Shown here: piece by piece, positions 42,794 to 51,380 of the stretch
Layout: the number at the start of each line of letters is the position of its first letter
Numbering within the stretch: position 1 is the first letter of the stretch
NCBI GenBank assembly: GCA_002354805.1
Contig: DEMH01000009.1
Span: forward strand, 186,001 to 250,000
From: Gammaproteobacteria bacterium UBA2675
GTDB lineage: Bacteria; Pseudomonadota; Gammaproteobacteria; Pseudomonadales; Pseudohongiellaceae
Direction: 5' to 3'
Length of the DNA stretch: 64,000 nt
Position numbers and translations under genes: made by a program
The notes under the pieces: model-generated
The model's database searches: none
What the model saw: only the letters and a program-made list of their open reading frames with translations
What the model was told of the DNA's origin: nothing

Positions 42794-43549
42794 ATGAAAA
42801 AAGTGGTACTGGTGACGGGTGCCTCCTCTGGCATTGGTGAAGCCACCGCGCGCAAGTTTGCCGAGAATGGCTTCGCCGTGATTCTGGCGGCCCGCAGCGA
42901 AGACAAATTGAATGCGCTGGCCGAAGCCCTGCAATCAGTCACCGATGTCCACGCTGCCAGGCTCGATGTCACCGACCCTGCATCCATTGATGCGTTTTTC
43001 CTGAGCCTTCCCGAGGCCTTTCTGCACATTGATGTGCTGGTTAACAATGCCGGCCTGGCGCTGGGTCTGGAGCCGGCGCATGAGGCATACATGGAAGACT
43101 GGGAAACCATGGTGCAGACCAACATCATGGGGCTGCTGCGAGTAACCCGGCGCGTATTGCCAGGCATGGTAGAGCGCAATGCCGGCCACGTCATCAATAT
43201 AGGCTCAACCGCCGGCAACTGGCCCTATCCTGGCGGCAATGCCTACGGCGGTACCAAAGCCTTTGTGCAGCAGTTCTCGCGAGGTTTGCGCTCGGATCTG
43301 CGCGGCAAGGCCATCCGTGTCACCAACATTGAACCCGGCATGTGTGAGACCAATTTCTCCAACGTGCGCTTCAAATGGGATACAGAAAAGGCCAGCTCGG
43401 TCTATCAGGGTACCCAGCCGCTCAGCGGCGAGGATATCGCCGACATCGTCTACTGGGTGAATTCAACCCCGGCCCATGTCAACGTGAACACGCTGGAAGT
43501 CATGCCGGTGAGCCAGACCTGGGCGCCGTTTCATATCCATCGCGAGTGA
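42794..43549 (+). CDS. SDR family 3-hydroxy acid dehydrogenase, YdfG-like
   Basis: A 251-residue short-chain dehydrogenase with TGASSGIG (8-15), NNAG (84-87), IGSTAG and the catalytic Tyr151/Lys155 (YGGTK). The overall sequence is closest to NADP-dependent YdfG-type enzymes, which oxidise serine, allo-threonine and 3-hydroxy acids. C-terminal features such as EPGMCETNFSNVRFKWD fit that group. A GTG three bases upstream is an alternative start. The gene ends just 3 bp from the ancestral end of yicC, disclosed by the displaced yicC tail at 43552-43574. It is now next to the Fic island. Confidence 0.9.
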   Translation: MKKVVLVTGASSGIGEATARKFAENGFAVILAARSEDKLNALAEALQSVTDVHAARLDVTDPASIDAFFLSLPEAFLHIDVLVNNAGLALGLEPAHEAYMEDWETMVQTNIMGLLRVTRRVLPGMVERNAGHVINIGSTAGNWPYPGGNAYGGTKAFVQQFSRGLRSDLRGKAIRVTNIEPGMCETNFSNVRFKWDTEKASSVYQGTQPLSGEDIADIVYWVNSTPAHVNVNTLEVMPVSQTWAPFHIHRE

Positions 43550-43558
43550 TATCACTCT

Positions 43559-43574
43559 ATATTCTGGATCTGCT
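43559..43574. repeat. attL-like direct repeat (displaced yicC 3' end)
   Basis: ATATTCTGGATCTGCT is identical to 45765-45780. On the minus strand it continues into AGAGTGA, so the reading frame CAG ATC CAG AAT ATA GAG TGA restores the original C-terminal QIQNIE of YicC. It lies 3-10 bp after the SDR gene. Confidence 0.85.
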
Positions 43575-43673
43575 TGTAGAAAATAAAATTAATATATTGA
43601 AATATCAATAATATATATTTGATTGGCGTGAGAAATATGCGGTCCTGTCGCCAGTTCTGTCACCATATTGTAT

Positions 43674-45230
43674 CTAGCTCTTTTCGCTCATCATTGCCAC
43701 AACATCAACTTCGAATTTGTTTTTTATATCTGAAATAAGGCGCTCTGAGAGAGTTTCTACTAGATTGAGAGTTTCCGCATCGAACAGCTTTTCAATTGCT
43801 TTACGTTTGCGAATTGACGTTTTGCCGCCATTTTGGATTATGATCGACAGAGCTGTATCAATATGTTTGTTTGGCACGTCGATGCGGCTATTCACAAACT
43901 TCTTCAGTCGATCAAATACCGTTAATAGACATACTTCTTGTAGTAGATCTTCAGACACTGCCGTATCCATCATGTCGTATACAAACTTCACATGCTCGGT
44001 GTAGTCGGGGAATCGATACATGTAATCGATATCATTATTTATCACTATTCTATTTTCGTCATCGAATTCATAATCAAGCATGGCCATTATTGGTATTGAG
44101 ACTGTTTCCAAGACCTTATCGTATTTGCTTTGATTTTTCAGAATTGCGGCTGAAATTGGTATTATGAATTGATGTTCAGGCTCGCGGTGCTTCATCACCT
44201 CGTGAATAAGATAACGGTGGAGGCGACCATTCCCGTCGTCAAAAGGATGGATGTAAACCTCCCCAAATGAAATGATGGTGGCATGTATAAGTGGAGGAAT
44301 GGATTGATCCAGCATTAAATTCTCATGAAGTTTCAATAGTCCATGCATCATGCTAGCAACGTGTGTTTGCTTTGCCCCAACGTAGTGAACATCCTCATCT
44401 TGCAATCCGAAGCGCTGTATGGTGGTGCCAACGTAGATCTCAGAAGTGCGATAATCTGTCGCTCTAAACTTTTCAGCCACAATTTGATTCTGTACATTTA
44501 TAATCGACTGGCTGTTGAGCTCATATAGTCCAACATTCTTTATCGCATTCAAGAATCGCTGCATTTTTTGTCTGTCAGGTTTTTCTTTTTCAATTTCTGT
44601 CGACGACTTTGTCTCCTTTGTATAAAGGTAATTAATAGAGCGTCCAATCACATCAACTGATAGAAACTCTCCGATCCCCTGCATTTTCGCGTATGCTGTC
44701 TTGTAAACATCAATTTTTTCAAGACGCCTGATTTCTGGGGTCTTCCGCACTGTTGGACAGAACTCTGATGTGCCGAGTGCATTGTTGATGACGCGAGTTC
44801 GCTTATCTCGATGCCCCGTTTTCAGTGTGTAGTAAAACTCATCCTCAAACAAATTGATGTAGTTGCCAGATTTCAAATCAGGGAGATCTAGCTTGCTATT
44901 TGTCAGCCACTCGAATAGAAACCAAAGGACTCGGTTATACTGGCTCATCGGCTTGCTAGCTATGAAAGTGGTAAACTCGGCAACGTTCACTTTTCGGAAC
45001 ATCGCTGCAAAGAAATGAAGGCGAATCCCTTGGTGCTTTATTGCTGCGTGCATTTGGGCGTATGGGTTATCCTCATACTTAAGGTGTCCGGGGAGAATTT
45101 TTCGCTTACTGGCGCCATAGGATATAGTTTGCTCTTCTGTAGCATTTGGCGCTTGGTACACTTCGATACCTAGCTTAGGTAGGTGTAATGCATAGTATTG
45201 ATTTAGGTAGGCGTAACCGACGGGTTTCAT
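43674..45230 (-). CDS. Fic family AMP-transferase-like protein
   Basis: A 518-residue Fic protein. The catalytic motif is HPFDDGNGRLHR (328-339), a canonical HxFxxGNGRxxR with the His needed for AMP transfer. Upstream, SSTEIEK (209-215) resembles the class II inhibitory helix [ST]xxxE, with Glu214 expected to block ATP binding via Arg339. The G/N after Glu is Lys here. N-terminal and C-terminal parts contain no other recognised domain. Codon use and low GC differ clearly from neighbouring genes, consistent with horizontal acquisition. Targets are unknown. It may act as a toxin, a regulator of host proteins, or in phage or stress defence. Confidence 0.92.
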   Translation of the reverse strand: MKPVGYAYLNQYYALHLPKLGIEVYQAPNATEEQTISYGASKRKILPGHLKYEDNPYAQMHAAIKHQGIRLHFFAAMFRKVNVAEFTTFIASKPMSQYNRVLWFLFEWLTNSKLDLPDLKSGNYINLFEDEFYYTLKTGHRDKRTRVINNALGTSEFCPTVRKTPEIRRLEKIDVYKTAYAKMQGIGEFLSVDVIGRSINYLYTKETKSSTEIEKEKPDRQKMQRFLNAIKNVGLYELNSQSIINVQNQIVAEKFRATDYRTSEIYVGTTIQRFGLQDEDVHYVGAKQTHVASMMHGLLKLHENLMLDQSIPPLIHATIISFGEVYIHPFDDGNGRLHRYLIHEVMKHREPEHQFIIPISAAILKNQSKYDKVLETVSIPIMAMLDYEFDDENRIVINNDIDYMYRFPDYTEHVKFVYDMMDTAVSEDLLQEVCLLTVFDRLKKFVNSRIDVPNKHIDTALSIIIQNGGKTSIRKRKAIEKLFDAETLNLVETLSERLISDIKNKFEVDVVAMMSEKS

Positions 45231-45757
45231 GGCATTCCTTTACTTTTTAGCCAAAAAGGTTTTATTGTGGCCGGTAAATCCTGTTGTGCACTTCCTTTCT
45301 GCCTCAGTCTAGCAAAAACCATTAGAAATTTCCATTTATGCTTAGAAAACTAAGATGTCACTTATAAAAACAATATAAGGGTTACAAATTGCCGATTGAC
45401 ATTATGTTTTCGAGCAAGCATTTACATTCAGCTCAACGTCCGAATTTGCCTATAGCAATAATTATTATAAATATCAACACTATAGCTGGCGCATAAAGGT
45501 GCTGCCATACACAACATTTCCAAACCTGCAGATACACAGATAACTAGTAAGGTTAAGTCTTCAAGAGTGCATCTAAAGAGCCCAACCTGGTTTAGAACTA
45601 ATCCTCAGACTACGCTGTAGCATAAAGGCTCTTCCGACGCAGAAAAGGGGCTGACGCCCCCTCCCGCGCGAAGCTCATAAAAGCCTCTCTGCAAACGAGA
45701 CCGCCGTCTCAGCTCCTGTATATACTGATATTAAAACGGATTAAATATTTTGAATTG
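45231..45757. other. Non-coding, structured region of the Fic islet
   Basis: No gene is supported in 527 bp upstream of fic. The left part is AT-rich and should contain the fic promoter. CTTAG-AAAA-CTAAG near 45340 is a small hairpin. The right part is GC-richer and has two perfect small hairpins: GGGGC-TGAC-GCCCC (45647-45660) and GAGAC-CGCC-GTCTC (45697-45710). It could be a structured RNA or a transfer or recombination site for the islet. This is open. Confidence 0.5.
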
Positions 45758-46624
45758 CTATTCAATATTCTGGATCTGCTCGCGCATCTGCTCGATCAAC
45801 ACCTTCAGCTCCACCGCATTCAGCGTGGTTTCGGCCACAATAGACTTGGATGACAGGGTGTTCGCCTCGCGGTTAAGCTCCTGCATAAGAAAGTCCAGGC
45901 GCCGGCCGATGGGCTCTTTGCGGCCCAGTACGCGCTCCACTTCAGCCAGATGGGTGTCCAGGCGGTCCAGCTCTTCGTCCACGTCGGCTTTCTGAGCCAG
46001 CAGCACGGTCTCCTGCTCCAGGCGTGCCGGGTCGAGTTCAGTCTTGAAGGCATCCAGCCGGCTGCGGATGTTGTCCTGCTGACGCTGCAGAATCTCCGGC
46101 AGCCGGTCTCGCAATGAGCTGACAATTTCGGCAATAGCGGTCAGCCGCTGGCGAATCAGTCTGGCCAGCTCGTCGCCTTCACGCTGCCGCGCCTCGTTGA
46201 AATCGGCCAGGGTCTCCTGCAACAGCGCCAGTGCTTCGCTTTGCATACTGTCGGCATCCAGTTCATGTTCCTGCATAACACCAGGCCAGCGCAGGATGTC
46301 TGCGACCGTCAGTGGGGGCGCATCGCTGATGACGGCGCTGACCTGATCGCTCAGGGATTTAAGATGCTGGACGCGCTCGGTATTCAGGGCCTCCTGCACG
46401 GAGACATCCTCGCGCATCTGGTAGCGCAGCGCGCAATCTACCTTGCCCCGCGCGATCGCCCTGCGCAGGGCGTCCCGTACGCCTGGTTCAAGCGACTTGA
46501 ACATCTCTGGTATGCGCAGGCCCGGCTCCAGGTAGCGATGATTGACGGAACGTATCTCCCAGCTCAGCGTGCCCCAGTCATACTCTTTTTGCTTCCTGGC
46601 GAAAGCCGTCATGCTGGCTACCAT
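45758..46624 (-). CDS. yicC: YicC/YloC family endoribonuclease
   Basis: A 288-residue protein with the N-terminal YicC signature MTAFARKQKEYDWGTLSWEIRSVNHRYLE and the C-terminal LDFLMQELNREANTLSSKS. YicC has endoribonuclease activity and contributes to RNA turnover. Its 3' end has been replaced by the islet while the C-terminal peptide EQIQNIE is preserved. The start MVASMTAF has GGGGAC upstream. It is divergent from rph, as in many gammaproteobacteria. Confidence 0.93.
   Translation of the reverse strand: MVASMTAFARKQKEYDWGTLSWEIRSVNHRYLEPGLRIPEMFKSLEPGVRDALRRAIARGKVDCALRYQMREDVSVQEALNTERVQHLKSLSDQVSAVISDAPPLTVADILRWPGVMQEHELDADSMQSEALALLQETLADFNEARQREGDELARLIRQRLTAIAEIVSSLRDRLPEILQRQQDNIRSRLDAFKTELDPARLEQETVLLAQKADVDEELDRLDTHLAEVERVLGRKEPIGRRLDFLMQELNREANTLSSKSIVAETTLNAVELKVLIEQMREQIQNIE
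45765..45780. repeat. attR-like direct repeat within intact yicC
   Basis: The same 16 bp as the left copy, here forming codons for QIQN near the end of yicC. The stop TAG (45758-45760) comes from the islet side. Confidence 0.85.
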
Positions 46625-46787
46625 AGTGTCCCCTTTATTCCTGTGCGTGTTGCTGCGGTGTGCGAGCAGATTTACATCTGTCGTAAACGATCAAGTGTAA
46701 CCCAATCGCATAAAGATCGACGAGTGCAATGCCGGGGGGAATGCGGGATAATCACAGGCCGAACATTCATCAGTATTTTGAGGTTAC

Positions 46788-47534
46788 ATGTCTGACACTA
46801 TCCAGAATTCCGTTATCCGTCCCAGTCAGCGCGCTGCCTACCAGCTTCGCGAAATCCGCCTGACCCGCCGCTATACCAAACACGCCGAAGGCTCGGTTCT
46901 GGTTGAGTTTGGTGACACCAAGGTCGTCTGCACCGCCAGTGTGGAGGAGGGAGTACCGCGATTTCTGAAGGGAAGTGGCCAGGGCTGGGTCACTGCGGAA
47001 TACGGCATGCTGCCACGCTCCACCGGTTCACGGATGGATCGCGAGGCTGCACGTGGCAAGCAGAGTGGTCGCACACAGGAAATTCAGCGCCTTATTGGTC
47101 GCTCACTGCGAGCAGCTCTGGACATGTCACTGCTTGGCGAAAATACCATCAAACTGGATTGTGACGTGATTCAGGCCGATGGTGGCACACGTACGGCCTC
47201 CATCACGGGTGGCTGTGTGGCATTACACGATGCGATCACTTTCATGCTTGAGAAAAAACTGATCAAGCAGAACCCGATCAAGCAGTTGATTGGCTCGGTT
47301 TCGGTTGGCATGTATCAGGGGATGCCGGTGCTGGATCTGGATTACGCTGAAGATTCAAACGCCGAGACCGATATGAATGTTGTAATGAACGATGCAGGAC
47401 GCTTTATCGAAGTACAGGGGACCGCCGAAGACGGCGATTATGACTTTGAACAATTACAGCAGATGATCGGCCTGGCGCAAAAAGGAATTGCCGAATTGAT
47501 TGTGAAGCAGAAGCAGGCGCTGGGACTGGCATGA
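46788..47534 (+). CDS. rph: Ribonuclease PH
   Basis: A 248-residue phosphorolytic 3'-5' exoribonuclease that trims tRNA 3' ends. Family marks are PSQRAAYQLREIRLTRRYTKHAEGSVLVEFGDTKVVCTASVEE, GWVTAEYGMLPRST, GRTQEIQRLIGRSLR and LDCDVIQADGGTRTASITG. Length and motifs are complete, so it is expected to be active (unlike the frameshifted rph of common Escherichia coli K-12 strains). The TGA overlaps the pyrE start by four bases, the classic rph-pyrE arrangement. Confidence 0.96.
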   Translation: MSDTIQNSVIRPSQRAAYQLREIRLTRRYTKHAEGSVLVEFGDTKVVCTASVEEGVPRFLKGSGQGWVTAEYGMLPRSTGSRMDREAARGKQSGRTQEIQRLIGRSLRAALDMSLLGENTIKLDCDVIQADGGTRTASITGGCVALHDAITFMLEKKLIKQNPIKQLIGSVSVGMYQGMPVLDLDYAEDSNAETDMNVVMNDAGRFIEVQGTAEDGDYDFEQLQQMIGLAQKGIAELIVKQKQALGLA

Positions 47535-48211
47535 GCGACACACACGAGGAACAGGAGATGACTCTGAAACCGTATCAAATGCGTTTTCTGGAGTACGCGA
47601 TAGAACATAACATCCTGAAGTTCGGAGAGTTCACGCTTAAATCCGGGCGAGTAAGCCCTTACTTTTTTAACGCTGGCCTGTTTAATACCGGTGAGGCACT
47701 GGCCTTTATCGGCAGCAGTTACGCAACCATGCTGGCCAGCTGCGGGCTTGATTATGACCTGTTGTTTGGGCCGGCCTATAAGGGCATTCCACTGGTGTCA
47801 GTGTCGGCGGCGGCACTGGCATCCGAGCACGGTATCAACAAGCCCTACAGCTTTAACCGCAAAGAGGCCAAAACTCACGGTGAAGGCGGCAACATCGTCG
47901 GATCACCGCTGCAGGGCAGGGTGATGATTGTGGACGACGTGATTACCGCGGGGACGGCGATTCGCGAAGTCATGAGCATGATCAAACAGGCAGATGCCAA
48001 ACCGGCCGGCATTCTGGTTGCCCTGGATAGGCAGGAGCGCGGCCAGGGCGAACTGTCCGCCATCCAGGAGATCGAGAAAGAATTCCATGTGCCGGTGCTG
48101 AGTCTGATTAACCTGAATCAGATCATGGACTTTCTGCGTTATCAAGGAGATGAGAGGCTCAAGTCCTTCCTGCCGGCGATCAGACACTACCGCCAGCGCT
48201 ACGGAGTATAG
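47531..48211 (+). CDS. pyrE: Orotate phosphoribosyltransferase
   Basis: A 226-residue enzyme of pyrimidine synthesis converting orotate and PRPP to OMP. The core begins YQMRFLEYAIEHNILKFGEFTLKSGRVSPYFFNAGLF, and the PRPP-binding loop is VMIVDDVITAGTA. It is translated from an ATG overlapping the rph stop (ATGA). An internal ATG ten codons later (47558) with a nearby GAGGA is an alternative that would fit the usual PyrE length better. It converges on slmA with 20 bp between. Confidence 0.95.
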   Translation: MSDTHEEQEMTLKPYQMRFLEYAIEHNILKFGEFTLKSGRVSPYFFNAGLFNTGEALAFIGSSYATMLASCGLDYDLLFGPAYKGIPLVSVSAAALASEHGINKPYSFNRKEAKTHGEGGNIVGSPLQGRVMIVDDVITAGTAIREVMSMIKQADAKPAGILVALDRQERGQGELSAIQEIEKEFHVPVLSLINLNQIMDFLRYQGDERLKSFLPAIRHYRQRYGV

Positions 48212-48231
48212 CGCTGGCCCGGTCTGCTATT

Positions 48232-48900
48232 TCAGAAGTTGTACGGGCTGGGATTGGCAGTGGCCTCATCAAACGGCTGCAGCAGGTTCTGCTGCAGGTA
48301 GTGCCACTGCTCGTCCCAGTGCTCAGTCGGCTTGCGGCTGAATTCGCTGCGAACAAACTGGACCAGGCGGCCTTCCGCGGCGGACAACAGCAGGTTTGCC
48401 AGAACCGCAGGTGAGACCGGCGGTTTAAGATTCTCGCGAATCTGCGCTTCCCGCAATACCTGCTTGAGCTGCGCTTCCAGCCGGTCAAACAACTGGCTGA
48501 TGCGTGCTCGGAGCCGGTCTGTTTCTCCAGTCAGTGCGTCGCCGACCAGCAGCCGGGTCATCCCTGGATTCTTTTCCGCAAACGTCACCAGCAGGGTTAG
48601 AATCTTCTCGCAGCGCTCAGCGGTAGTCAGTTCGTCCTGCAGGATGCGGCTGATGCGTGTAAACAGCGTGTCTTCAATAAACTTGATAAGTCCCTCAAAC
48701 ATGCGCGCCTTGCTGGGAAAGTGCCGGTAAAGCGCGGCCTCGGAAACGCCCACCTCTCTCGCCAGTGCCGCTGTGGTAATGCGGGCGCCAGGGCCCGACT
48801 CCAGCATTTGCGCCAGCGACTGCAGAATCTGTTCCTTGCGGGATGTTTTTTTGGCAGCTCTGGAGCTGGCGTCTCTGGCCTGCGCAGCGGATGTATTCAT
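48232..48900 (-). CDS. slmA: Nucleoid occlusion factor SlmA (TetR family)
   Basis: A 222-residue DNA-binding protein. The helix-turn-helix reads ITTAALAREVGVSEAALYRHFPSKARMFEGLIKFIEDTL, and the ligand-domain segment RISQLFDRLEAQLKQVLREAQIRE matches SlmA closely. SlmA binds specific DNA sites and blocks FtsZ ring assembly over the nucleoid. The N-terminus is longer and Ala/Ser-rich compared with Escherichia coli. Its ATG overlaps the argB stop by one base (TGATG), so argB and slmA are coupled. Confidence 0.92.
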   Translation of the reverse strand: MNTSAAQARDASSRAAKKTSRKEQILQSLAQMLESGPGARITTAALAREVGVSEAALYRHFPSKARMFEGLIKFIEDTLFTRISRILQDELTTAERCEKILTLLVTFAEKNPGMTRLLVGDALTGETDRLRARISQLFDRLEAQLKQVLREAQIRENLKPPVSPAVLANLLLSAAEGRLVQFVRSEFSRKPTEHWDEQWHYLQQNLLQPFDEATANPSPYNF

Positions 48901-49817
48901 CAGGCAGGTTCTCCTATGGTGCGCGTGTTGCTGATCAATGTACCAACGCCGGTGTGTGTGAATATCTCCAGCAATACCGCGTGCTCAACACGACCATCAA
49001 TGATATGAGCGCTACGCACGCCATGATTGACCGCATCAAGCGCACAGTTGATCTTTGGCAGCATGCCCCCGTAGATCGTGCCGTCGGAAATCAGCTCATC
49101 GACCTGCGCGGTTGTCAGCCCGGTGAGAACATTGCCTTTTTTGTCCATGACGCCAGAAATATTGGTCAACAGCATCAGTTTCTCGGCATTCAGCACTTTG
49201 GCAATTTCACCTGCTACTGTGTCGGCGTTGATATTGTAGGTGGCGCCGCTGTCATCAACACCAATGGGTGCGATTACCGGGATGAAATCACTGTGCTCCA
49301 TCATGCGCAGCACTTCGGTATTGATGCGGGTGACCTTGCCTACCTGGCCCAGGTCCAGCAGTTTGTCGGCCTGGCCGTTATCGCCGGCTTTTTTCTTGAG
49401 CAGCTTTTCGGCGCGGATCAGGTTGCCATCCTTGCCGGTGATGCCGATGGCCTTGCCACCGTTCTTGTTCAGTAGCGCTACAATTTCCTGGTTCACAAGG
49501 CCGCCAAGCACCATCTCCACCACATCCATGGTCTGACTGTCGGTGACACGCTGGCCCTCGATAAATTCGGACTGGATGTTAAGCCGCTCCAGCAATGACC
49601 CGATCTGCGGACCGCCACCGTGCACTACCACTGGATTCATGCCAACCAGCTTCATCAGCACTATGTCGCGAGCAAAACTGTTTTTCAGAGTTTCGTCAGT
49701 CATTGCATTGCCGCCGTACTTTACGACGATGGTGCTGCCAGTGAACTGTTGAATGTAGGGCAGTGATTCAGTCAGTACGTTGGCAATATTCTTGGCGGCT
49801 GCTAGGTCCAGGGGCAT
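48900..49817 (-). CDS. argB: Acetylglutamate kinase
   Basis: A 305-residue kinase of arginine synthesis that phosphorylates N-acetylglutamate. Marks are VVKYGGNAMTDETLKNSFARDIVLMKLVGMNPVVVHGGGPQIG, GLVNQEIVALLNKNGGKAIGITGKDGNLI and YNINADTVAGEIAKVLNAEKL. The ATG at 49817 is chosen over a GTG at 49829, as both remain in frame and a GGA motif suits the ATG. Retention of an N-terminal helix suggests arginine-sensitive, hexameric regulation as in Pseudomonas (inference). It sits between algC and slmA. Confidence 0.95.
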   Translation of the reverse strand: MPLDLAAAKNIANVLTESLPYIQQFTGSTIVVKYGGNAMTDETLKNSFARDIVLMKLVGMNPVVVHGGGPQIGSLLERLNIQSEFIEGQRVTDSQTMDVVEMVLGGLVNQEIVALLNKNGGKAIGITGKDGNLIRAEKLLKKKAGDNGQADKLLDLGQVGKVTRINTEVLRMMEHSDFIPVIAPIGVDDSGATYNINADTVAGEIAKVLNAEKLMLLTNISGVMDKKGNVLTGLTTAQVDELISDGTIYGGMLPKINCALDAVNHGVRSAHIIDGRVEHAVLLEIFTHTGVGTLISNTRTIGEPA

Positions 49818-49880
49818 CAGAAATTCCACTCAATTCGTTGGATTACAAGAGTTTGGCAGTATATAACGACTTACTGCGTT

Positions 49881-51380
49881 TTAAAAATCAGGCTGTCTGT
49901 CAGTGATCGTCAGAAGCGGAAAGTCCAGGATGGGGTCAACACGCTGCAGCAGGGCCCGGAATTCGCCCTGAATGCGCTGCATGACATCTTCTGTCTCAGC
50001 CTCAAAGCGCAGCAGCAGGGCGGGCGTGGTGTTGGACGCGCGAACCAGACCCCAGCCCCGATCAAAGTCTGCACGTATGCCATCAAGTGTGTTTACACGT
50101 GCGGCTGGAAACTCGGCCAGTTCCGCAAGCCGGGTCATCAGCTCAAATTTGTGAGATTCATCGACCTCTATCCTGATTTCGGGTGTCACCAGGCTGGTCG
50201 GCAGCGACTGCAACATGGCATCTGACGTAGCAGTGCCCGCGGCCAGGATTTCCATGAATCTGGCTGCTGTGTAGAGACCATCGTCGTATCCAAACCATCG
50301 ATCTTTTATAAACACGTGGGCCGAAAACTCGCCGCCCACAACGGCGCCGGTCTCCTGCATCCTGTGTTTCATGAAAGAGTGGCCGCTGCGGCTCATGACT
50401 GGTTCGCCACCGCAGCGCTGAATGCGATTGATCAGCAGGCTGCTGCATTTAACATCAAACACCACACTGGGCCTGCGGTCTTCGGCAGTCGCGCAATAGC
50501 CGGGCAGTATTTGATCGACCAGCAACATCAGCAGGCGATCCGTATCCATGACCCGGCCCTGATCTGTGACCAGTACCACCCGGTCGCCATCGCCGTCCAG
50601 AGCAACTCCCAGGTCTGCAGAGTGAGTCTTCACTTGCGCCACCAGGTCTTTCAGATTGACGTTGATGGTTGGGTCAGGGTGATGGTTTGGGAAGCTGCCA
50701 TCCAGCTGGCAGTACAGCTCAATGACCTCACAACCAAGGGCTCGGTACAGCGAGGGGGCTACCAGGCCCGGCACTGCATTTCCACAGTCAACAACCACAC
50801 GCAAGGGACGCTTGAGCTTGACGTCCTGGCGAATACGATCGATATAGGCAGGCATGATGTCCAGTGCGCGCCGGGAACCTCGCGGCAGTCTGGGCTCGCG
50901 CACCTTGTCGGGTCGTCTGGCGAAAAAGCAGGCCTGTTCCCGAATACCCTGAATCTCCTCAGACGTCAGACAGCTGCGCTCACGCACTATCTTGATACCA
51001 TTGTAGTCGGCGGGATTGTGGCTGGCGGTCAGCATGACACCGGAATGGTAATCGGTGGTATGCGTTGCGAAATAAAGCAGTGGTGTAGGTATGGTGCCAA
51101 GGTCGATAATGTGGCATCCGCTGTCAAGAATGCCCTCGCCAAGGGCTGCGGACAGGCTGGGGCTGGAAAGGCGGCCGTCGGCGCCAAACAGGACTTCGTT
51201 GTGACCATGGCTTAGCGCCAGATAGCCAATGGCCTGGCCAATGACACGAATATTGTCTTCTGTCAAGTCTCGGCCAACGATACCGCGAATATCGTAAGCC
51301 CTGAACATTCTGCCGGGCAATTCGCAGCTGGCAGCCTGCTGTGCCATGTCAGACACGGGTGCCTGATGTTGCATTGGCAT
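49881..51380 (-). CDS. algC: Phosphomannomutase/phosphoglucomutase AlgC
   Basis: A 499-residue alpha-D-phosphohexomutase. It has the substrate-entry motif FRAYDIRGIVGRDL, the phosphoserine loop TASHNP, the metal site DGDGDR and the sugar-binding loop GGEFSAH. It interconverts mannose or glucose 6- and 1-phosphates for LPS and exopolysaccharide precursors. The start at 51380 has AAGGAG seven bases upstream and lies within the end of coaBC (32-base overlap). The internal Met (51347) would begin right after the coaBC stop, but has no such RBS. Confidence 0.95.
   Translation of the reverse strand: MPMQHQAPVSDMAQQAASCELPGRMFRAYDIRGIVGRDLTEDNIRVIGQAIGYLALSHGHNEVLFGADGRLSSPSLSAALGEGILDSGCHIIDLGTIPTPLLYFATHTTDYHSGVMLTASHNPADYNGIKIVRERSCLTSEEIQGIREQACFFARRPDKVREPRLPRGSRRALDIMPAYIDRIRQDVKLKRPLRVVVDCGNAVPGLVAPSLYRALGCEVIELYCQLDGSFPNHHPDPTINVNLKDLVAQVKTHSADLGVALDGDGDRVVLVTDQGRVMDTDRLLMLLVDQILPGYCATAEDRRPSVVFDVKCSSLLINRIQRCGGEPVMSRSGHSFMKHRMQETGAVVGGEFSAHVFIKDRWFGYDDGLYTAARFMEILAAGTATSDAMLQSLPTSLVTPEIRIEVDESHKFELMTRLAELAEFPAARVNTLDGIRADFDRGWGLVRASNTTPALLLRFEAETEDVMQRIQGEFRALLQRVDPILDFPLLTITDRQPDF

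Larger units (their letters stand above)
43559..45780. mobile_element. Fic-bearing genomic islet integrated at the 3' end of yicC
   Basis: A 2.2-kb AT-rich segment bounded by the 16-bp direct repeat ATATTCTGGATCTGCT (43559-43574 and 45765-45780). The right copy lies inside yicC, which now ends ATT-GAA-TAG supplied by the islet. The left copy, read on the minus strand, is the displaced original yicC tail and still encodes QIQNIE followed by TGA. Mobilisable islands that use the yicC 3' end as attachment site are known in Vibrio. No integrase is present, so it may be a deletion remnant or depend on enzymes supplied in trans. Confidence 0.85.

Noticed and set aside
43559..45780. Reading the islet as a prophage or complete integrative element
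   Set aside because: No integrase, structural, replication or transfer gene is present. Only attachment-like repeats and a cargo gene are seen.
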